This document shows positions 58,778 to 64,000 of a stretch of 64,000 bases of DNA, piece after piece. The stretch covers positions 4,990,903 to 5,054,902 of the forward strand of contig NC_053142.1 in the NCBI RefSeq assembly GCF_016808335.1. Reading direction: 5' to 3'. Position 1 is the stretch's first letter. Each line of letters starts with the position of its first letter. This stretch comes from Panicum virgatum (lineage: Eukaryota > Streptophyta > Magnoliopsida > Poales > Poaceae). Made by a program: the position numbers and the translations under genes. The notes under the pieces are model-generated. The model saw only the letters and a list, made by a program, of their open reading frames with translations. It was not told the DNA's origin and made no database searches.

Positions 58778-58967
58778 AGTTAGGTTTTTCACCTTGGTGA
58801 TCGAGCACCACAACAACACCTCAAGGGAAGAGAACAACATCCAAACAACACCGTTGTTGTTGACACAACATAACTGTCAGGAGGTAATGATTTCATCCAA
58901 AGGTCATGCACACAAACATCATTGCACCTCAAAACACAACATTATTGCCCGTACCTGGCGCACCAGC

Positions 58968-59400
58968 TGTCGGTATTTAGTCGTCAAGCCTGCTCAGGGA
59001 TTCCCTTAGCAGTAGAATTGTAGGCAAGGGATCGACTAAACCGATGGTGCAAGAAACACAAAGATTTAAACAGGTTCGGGCCGTGAGGTGCGTATACCCT
59101 ACATCCTATGTGGTTGCTTGGATTGCATTAGATGTTGTATTTTGAGTGGGTCCCTGCCCGCCCTTATATACTCTGGGGGGACAGGGTTACATGGAAAGTC
59201 CTAACCGAGTACTATTGGAGTCCATCTACAACCAAATCGGGTAGTTTTCTTATACTACAACTAGTTCTACGTCTATCCGGATAGTTATAAAAGAGGTAAG
59301 ATATATCCATGTACTATCACTTACTCAACATTCTATGCCTGTGAGCAATCCCGCTGCCCTGGGTGGGAGGTGGTGCCTGCGTCATGTGATAGCAGCATAA
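58968..59400 (-). repeat. Gypsy-type LTR fragment
   Basis: On the plus strand 'acctggcgcaccagc' (a primer-site-like stretch in reverse) directly precedes TGTCGGTATTTAGTCG, the same arrangement as the Tat element's 5' LTR boundary at 45284. The following 400 bp have LTR character ('gggttacatggaaagtcct', 'ttatatactctgggggg'). No second LTR or internal gene was found, and the right border near 59400 is approximate. Confidence 0.5.
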
Positions 59401-59724
59401 CTAATTACAAGCATTAACAAGGGTTAATGACAACTTGATGACAAACTAAACTAATTACAAGCATGAACAAGCATGAACGAGGACATAAAAAATTCAATTT
59501 GTCATCAAGCATGACAATCGCAAAAGATGCCAGCCATGCATGTATAATCATTACAATTGAAGAAAGGTTGAATTGTCGTTGATTGAAAAGGAAAATTGTC
59601 ATCGACATGCTGTATCACTGCGTTGGCATTGGGACAGATAAGCCAGAGTCCCTGCCGGGACGCGTGGTACTGGAACGGAGGCTCTTTCCTAGGAAAAACT
59701 ACATGGAGCAGGACCGCCGCCGAT

Positions 59725-60262
59725 CTATGCACGGCACGAGAGCACCCTAACTATGCTCGACCAGTAGCTCATGCGGCTGCCGCAGTACGGCAGCGGCTCC
59801 GCCAGCTTGATGCCGAACTCGGTCGTTCCATTGCGCATGTCTGCGGCGAGGCTGTCGAGCACGAACCCCGGCAGGCGCACGCCTTCGCCCCACGCGACGA
59901 TGGAGCCTTCCTCCCTCTGCTCGCCGACGTCCACGCAGAATGCAGGCGCGGGCCCGGTAGCCAGAGGCACGCCGGAGCGGAGGTAGGACACCTCCACAGT
60001 CGTGCCGGCGTCGATGCACTGGCTGTAACATGCCGTCGTCGGAGAGGCGATGCGGAGGGTCAGGTTGAACGCCGGGTTGAGGAGTGGCGGCCGGGCCTGC
60101 AGGTCCGTCGCCGGGTCGAGGCCGGACACGGCGGCGATGGTGATGGTGTACTCGACGGGGTCGAAGGGGCCGAAGATCTTTTGCCAGCAATGGCGCTTGA
60201 AGTACACGCCGCCAACGATGACAAGGACCAAGGTGACGAGGCTGACGAGTAGCTGTGATGGC
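59725..60262 (-). pseudogene. LEA2/NHL-like membrane protein, 5' part split off by copia
   Basis: The frame is open from 60262 to the TAG at 59725 without a proper ATG; the only apparent start is a TTG. The frame begins mid-protein with a transmembrane helix (QLLVSLVTLVLVIVGGVYF), then FGPFDPVEYTITIAAVSGLD, NPAFNLTLRIASP, TTVEVSYLRSGVPLATGP and MRNGTTEFGIKLAEPLPYC. A single N-terminal helix followed by a beta-rich domain with NPxFNLTLRI is typical of plant LEA_2 / NDR1-HIN1-like proteins of membranes. The coding frame is cut exactly where the copia LTR starts (60263), so the cytoplasmic N terminus and start codon should lie beyond the copia element, past the right edge. The family call is moderate. 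Confidence 0.65.
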
Positions 60263-60508
60263 TGTTAAGATAGAGTTAGTTTCCCTCATGTATATCTCGA
60301 GGACTTGAGGATATGGTCGAGTGTAGGCTGTTAGCCTGGTTGTTGTATAAGATCTAGAGTTTGTTGTACTTATCCATAGGTAGTTGCTTGGCCATATCCT
60401 ATGAGGACTCGATAGACTTGTAAGCCACACAGGGGGCTATTCCCTGCCCATATAAACAAAGGTGCGGCCCCAAAAGGGGTTCAACGCTTCCCAATAGGTT
60501 GCTTCACA
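60263..60508 (+). repeat. 5' LTR of the copia element
   Basis: The LTR is 246 bp with TG...CA ends. A TATAAAC box at 60451 is the probable promoter. Confidence 0.88.
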
Positions 60509-60520
60509 TGGTATCAGAGC
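60509..60520 (+). promoter_or_regulatory. Primer-binding site (initiator Met tRNA)
   Basis: TGGTATCAGAGC is the canonical plant copia primer site complementary to the 3' end of initiator tRNA-Met, directly adjacent to the LTR. Confidence 0.92.
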
Positions 60521-60563
60521 ATAACCTCCAACATACATCCATCTACCCATCTCATCCCTTCCC

Positions 60564-63500
60564 ATGTCGAGCTCCTCCTCATCCACGCCGGAGCCACCGG
60601 CCTCCTTCGCCCAACCCATCACGGAGAAGCTCACTCGATCGAACTATGCCCTTTGGCAAGTTCAGATCCTTCCTGTTGTGCGTGGTGCGCAGCTCCAAGG
60701 GTTCCTAGATGGAACCAAAGTCGCCCCTCCCAATACCATCCAGGAGAAGGGCACCGACGGCAAGGACGTTGCCAAGCCCAACCCGGAGTATGCAAGATGG
60801 CTCGCGCTGGACCAGTAGGTGCTCGCCTACTTGCTCTCCTCCCTCACCAGAGATGTTCTCTCTCAAGTGGCGCTGTACAAGTCGGCGTCCGAGGTGTGGG
60901 GCGCGCTGGAGTAGATCCACTCTTCCCATTCACACGCGAGGGCTGTCAACACGCGCATTGTGCTGGCTACAACTCAGAAAGGTAACATGTCCATTACTAA
61001 GTACACTTCCAAGATGAAGTCCTTGGCAGATGATCTTGCGTGCGCCGGGAAGCCCATTGGCGAGGATGAACTGGTGAGGTATATCCTCACTGGTTTGGAT
61101 CAGGAGTACAATCCTGTCATGACCGCCATCCTCGCCCAATCCGATGAAACCTCCTTCGCAGATCTCCTGTCTCAACTCCTCAGCTTCGAGCAGCGACTTG
61201 CCATGTTCTAGGGGGTCTCAATCCTCTGTGAACGTGGCCAGTCGCGGTGGGGGTCACGGTGACAGCCGCGGTGGTCGTGCTCCCCAGCACGGTCATGGAG
61301 GCGGCGGCAACCGGAACCAAGGGGGCTACACCAACAACACCCCTCGGCTCTCCAACAACAACAACACCAGCGGAGGCTCCTCCAAGCGTCCTCGCTGCCA
61401 GGTGTGCTTCAAGGTTGGTCACACCACCATCGAGTGTTGGCACCGCCTTGATGAAAACTACGTCCCCGACGACAAGCACGTCAACGCCGCCCATGGTGCA
61501 TACAATGTGGACACTGCGTGGTACACCGACACCGGCGCCACCGACAACATCACCAGCAAACTGAACAAGCTCTCCATGCGTGAGAAGTACCATGGTGGTG
61601 AGCAGATCCACACTGCGAGTGGAACAGGTATGAGTATTTGTCATGTTGGTCATGGTGCATTGCATGCCCCTGATCGGACTCTTCTTCTAAAAAATGTGCT
61701 TCATGTTCCTGCTGCCACCAAAAATCTTGTTTCTGTCCATTGTTTCACCACTGACAATAATGTGTATCTTGAATTCCATCCTCAATTCTCTCTTGTTAAG
61801 GATCAGGTCACGAAGAAAACGATCCTTCGAGGCCGATGTACTGGTGGCCTCTACCCCTTTCCATCCAACTCGAGCCACCCAGGGAAGGTTGTGTGCAGTG
61901 CCACCAAGGTCTCCATGGACACATGGCATCGTCGTTTGGGTCATCCTGCCGTTCCTGTTGTTCGTTAGGTCATTAGCAAAAATAAATTGCCATGTGCCTC
62001 TAGTTCTAGTAGTCATGAGTCAGTGTGTGATGCTTGCCAGCAAGCCAAGAGTCATCAGCTTCCCTATTCTAGGTCCCAGAATAAATCTTTTGCCCCTCTC
62101 GAGCTTGTTTTCTCAGATGTATGGGGTCCTGCTATTGATTTAGTAGGCATAAAGAACTATTATGTCAGTTTCATTGATGATTTCAGTAAGTTTACTTGGA
62201 TTTATTTGCTCAAGCACAAATCTGAAGTCTTCCAAAAGTTTCAAGAATTCGAAACTCTTGTTGAGCGATCTCTTGGCCATAAAATTATTTCTATGCGAAC
62301 TGATTGGGGGTGGCGAATACAAAAAATTAGATCAATTCTTTGTTAAAATTGGCATCACTCATCATGTGTCATGCCCTCATGCACATCAACAAAATGGGTC
62401 TGCCGAGTGCAAACACCATCACATTGTTGAAGTTGGCCTTGCCCTCCTTGCTCATGCCTCTATGCCTCTTAAATTTTGGGATGATGCCTTCATTGCTGCA
62501 GTATATCTTATTAACCGCACCCCTACCAGACTCTTGGGTTTTTCTACACCGATAGAACGCCTGTACAACAAGAAGCCTGATTATACCTTTTTACGAGTGT
62601 TTGGGTCGGCCTATTGGCCCAATCTAAGGCCATACAACACAAAAAAAACTCCAATTCAGGTCTAAACAATGTGCTTTCCTTGGTATAGCAACCTTCACAA
62701 AGGATACAAGTGCCTTGATATTAGCACAGGACGTGTTTACATCTCCAGGGATGTTATCTTTGATGAACACATCTTCCCTTTTTCCAAGTTGCATCCTAAT
62801 GCTGGTGCCCTTCTTTGTTCTCAAATCCTCCTTCTCCCTGACCACCTTGCCAACCCATCTGATCAACGGGAGCAACCACTTGATCACATGACTGATACTC
62901 CTTGCGATACTGATGATAATGGTGCAAATTTCAGGGAAAACAGCCGTTATTTCATACAGGAAGGAGTTTCTGTTGGTTTTCAGGGCACCGGCACAGAAAC
63001 CGGAGCAGATCCGCCCGCTGCCACCGATTCGCCTGCACCTGCAACGCCCAGGCGATCTCCTCCGGATTCAGCGCCAGCACCTGGTTGGCAAGATTCGCCA
63101 GCAGATCGTGGTGGCCCATCTCAGGCTGACGCACGGCAGGCGGCCACGCCACAGGATTCCTCTGTCCAACCCGTGCGTGCCACACAGCCGACCGGGTCTC
63201 CGCCTTCTCCACCTGATGCACAGATGACAGATTCTGTGGGATCGTCTGCGGTCGTTCCTAATCCGGGTGTGCCATCTGATCCGACTGCGCAAGCTTCACC
63301 TCCACGCCGGGTTACAAGATCTCAGCATGGGATTCGAAAACCAAAGTCCTATACTGATGGCACAATAAGGTACGGATGTCTGATAGAACTAGGTGAACCT
63401 TCTAATCTTGCGGAAGCTTTTCAGAATTCTGATTGGAAAACTACTATGGATGATGAATATAATGCCTTGATGCGCAACCAGACGTGGCACTTGGTTCCTT

Positions 63501-64000
63501 ATGAGAAAGGTAAAAATGTGATTGACTGTAAGTGGGTATATAAAATTAAGAGGAAAGCCAATGGAGAGATTGACAGGTACAAAGCTCGCCTAGTAGCAAA
63601 AGGTTTTAAGCAAAGATACGGAATTGACTATGAAGATACTTTTAGTCCCGTAGTTAAGCCTGCTACTATTAGAACTATCTTGTCAGTTGCAGTGTCCAGG
63701 GGATGGTGTCTTCGACAGTTGGATGTACAAAACGCGTTTCTTCATGGTGTTCTGGAGGAAGAAGTATACATGAAGCAACCTCCTGGGTATGAACTTCCGT
63801 CCACCACTCATCTTGTTTGCAAATTGGATAAAGCATTGTATGGATTAAAATAGGCGCCCAGAGCTTGGTATTCTAGGTTCAGCACCAAACTTCAGCAGCT
63901 CGGTTTTTGTTCATCTAAAGCCGACACTTCTCTCTTCTACTACTATAAGAATGGTGTGAGTATTTATATGTTAGTCTATGTTGATGATATAATTGTGGCA
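60564..64000 (+). pseudogene. Copia gag-pol polyprotein, degenerate
   Basis: The frame starts at ATG 60564 (MSSSSSSTPEPPASFAQPIT). Gag has LTRSNYALWQVQILPVV and the zinc knuckle CQVCFKVGHTTIEC (61396-61437). The protease site is TDTGATDNIT (about 61525). The pre-integrase motif is WHRRLGHPAV. The integrase core has FSDVWGP, MRTDWG and a later Glu in NGSAE. RT has [60 protein letters not shown] and the YVDD box at 63977-63988. Premature stops are TAG at 60816, 60910, 61209, 61966 and 63851, most at positions where the family has Gln. Frameshifts lie near 61211, at a G-run near 62308, and at an A-run plus compensating deletion (62640-62685). Confidence 0.9.

Larger units (their letters stand above)
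60263..64000 (+). mobile_element. Ty1/copia LTR retrotransposon, runs off right edge
   Basis: The 5' LTR 60263-60508 (TGTTAAGATAG...TTCACA) is followed at once by the primer site TGGTATCAGAGC (60509-60520). Downstream are gag, protease, integrase and reverse transcriptase in copia order on the plus strand. The 3' LTR lies past 64000. The coding region has several stops and frameshifts, so the copy is inactive. It is inserted in the LEA2-like gene; the expected target duplication is ATGGC (60258-60262). Confidence 0.92.

Overview
This window is nuclear DNA from a grass (Poaceae, most likely a panicoid). The evidence is the mix of GC-rich first exons with AT-rich introns, Stowaway MITEs, several CACTA transposons with perfect 3-bp target duplications, a Tat-lineage Ty3/gypsy element, Ty1/copia elements, and plant-type multi-exon genes. 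Real host genes occupy well under a third of the window; transposons inserted into transposons fill most of the rest.

Host genes from left to right. (1) The 5' half of an RS-subfamily SR splicing factor on the minus strand (76-1431), continuing off the left edge. (2) An orphan plus-strand terminal exon with a conserved-looking C-terminal motif (2708-2869). (3) A degraded minus-strand gene fragment of unknown family (6005-6594). (4) A complete six-exon START-domain membrane protein on the minus strand (7259-9744, 405 aa). (5) A complete eleven-exon Mediator subunit MED15-like gene with an N-terminal KIX domain on the plus strand (50116-55997, 1023 aa). (6) The 3' part of an LEA2/NHL-like membrane protein on the minus strand (59725-60262), cut in its coding sequence by a copia element that runs off the right edge.

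Mobile DNA from left to right. A degenerate copia-type LTR lies near 4-5 kb. A CACTA element (11557-18513, TSD TAC) contains a second CACTA (11993-17530, TSD TTA). Next come a Stowaway MITE (18622-18837), a short GAGGCGG-type CACTA (20223-21048, TSD CTA), and a small non-autonomous LTR element (21823-23494) flanked by an unusually long 15-bp repeat. From 24524 to about 47.5 kb is a large CACTA complex with a Ulp1-protease gene and a TNP2-type transposase gene. A 13.1-kb Tat-lineage gypsy element (33241-46365, TSD AAAAT) interrupts the transposase exon, and itself carries a long, spliced, antisense coiled-coil reading frame. After that come a partial LTR retroelement (about 47958-49667), a Stowaway MITE in MED15 intron 1, a 282-bp CACTA MITE with a 28-bp perfect palindrome (58496-58777), an LTR fragment, and a Ty1/copia element from 60263 to the edge.

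The most noteworthy signals are three: the antisense, intron-containing ORF inside the gypsy element; the near-exclusive use of TAG among premature stops across three unrelated transposons, which fits deamination of CHG-methylated CAG codons; and the 15-bp duplication around the small LTR element. Exon boundaries and motifs were read by eye from splice consensus and reading frames. No alignment or database search was run.
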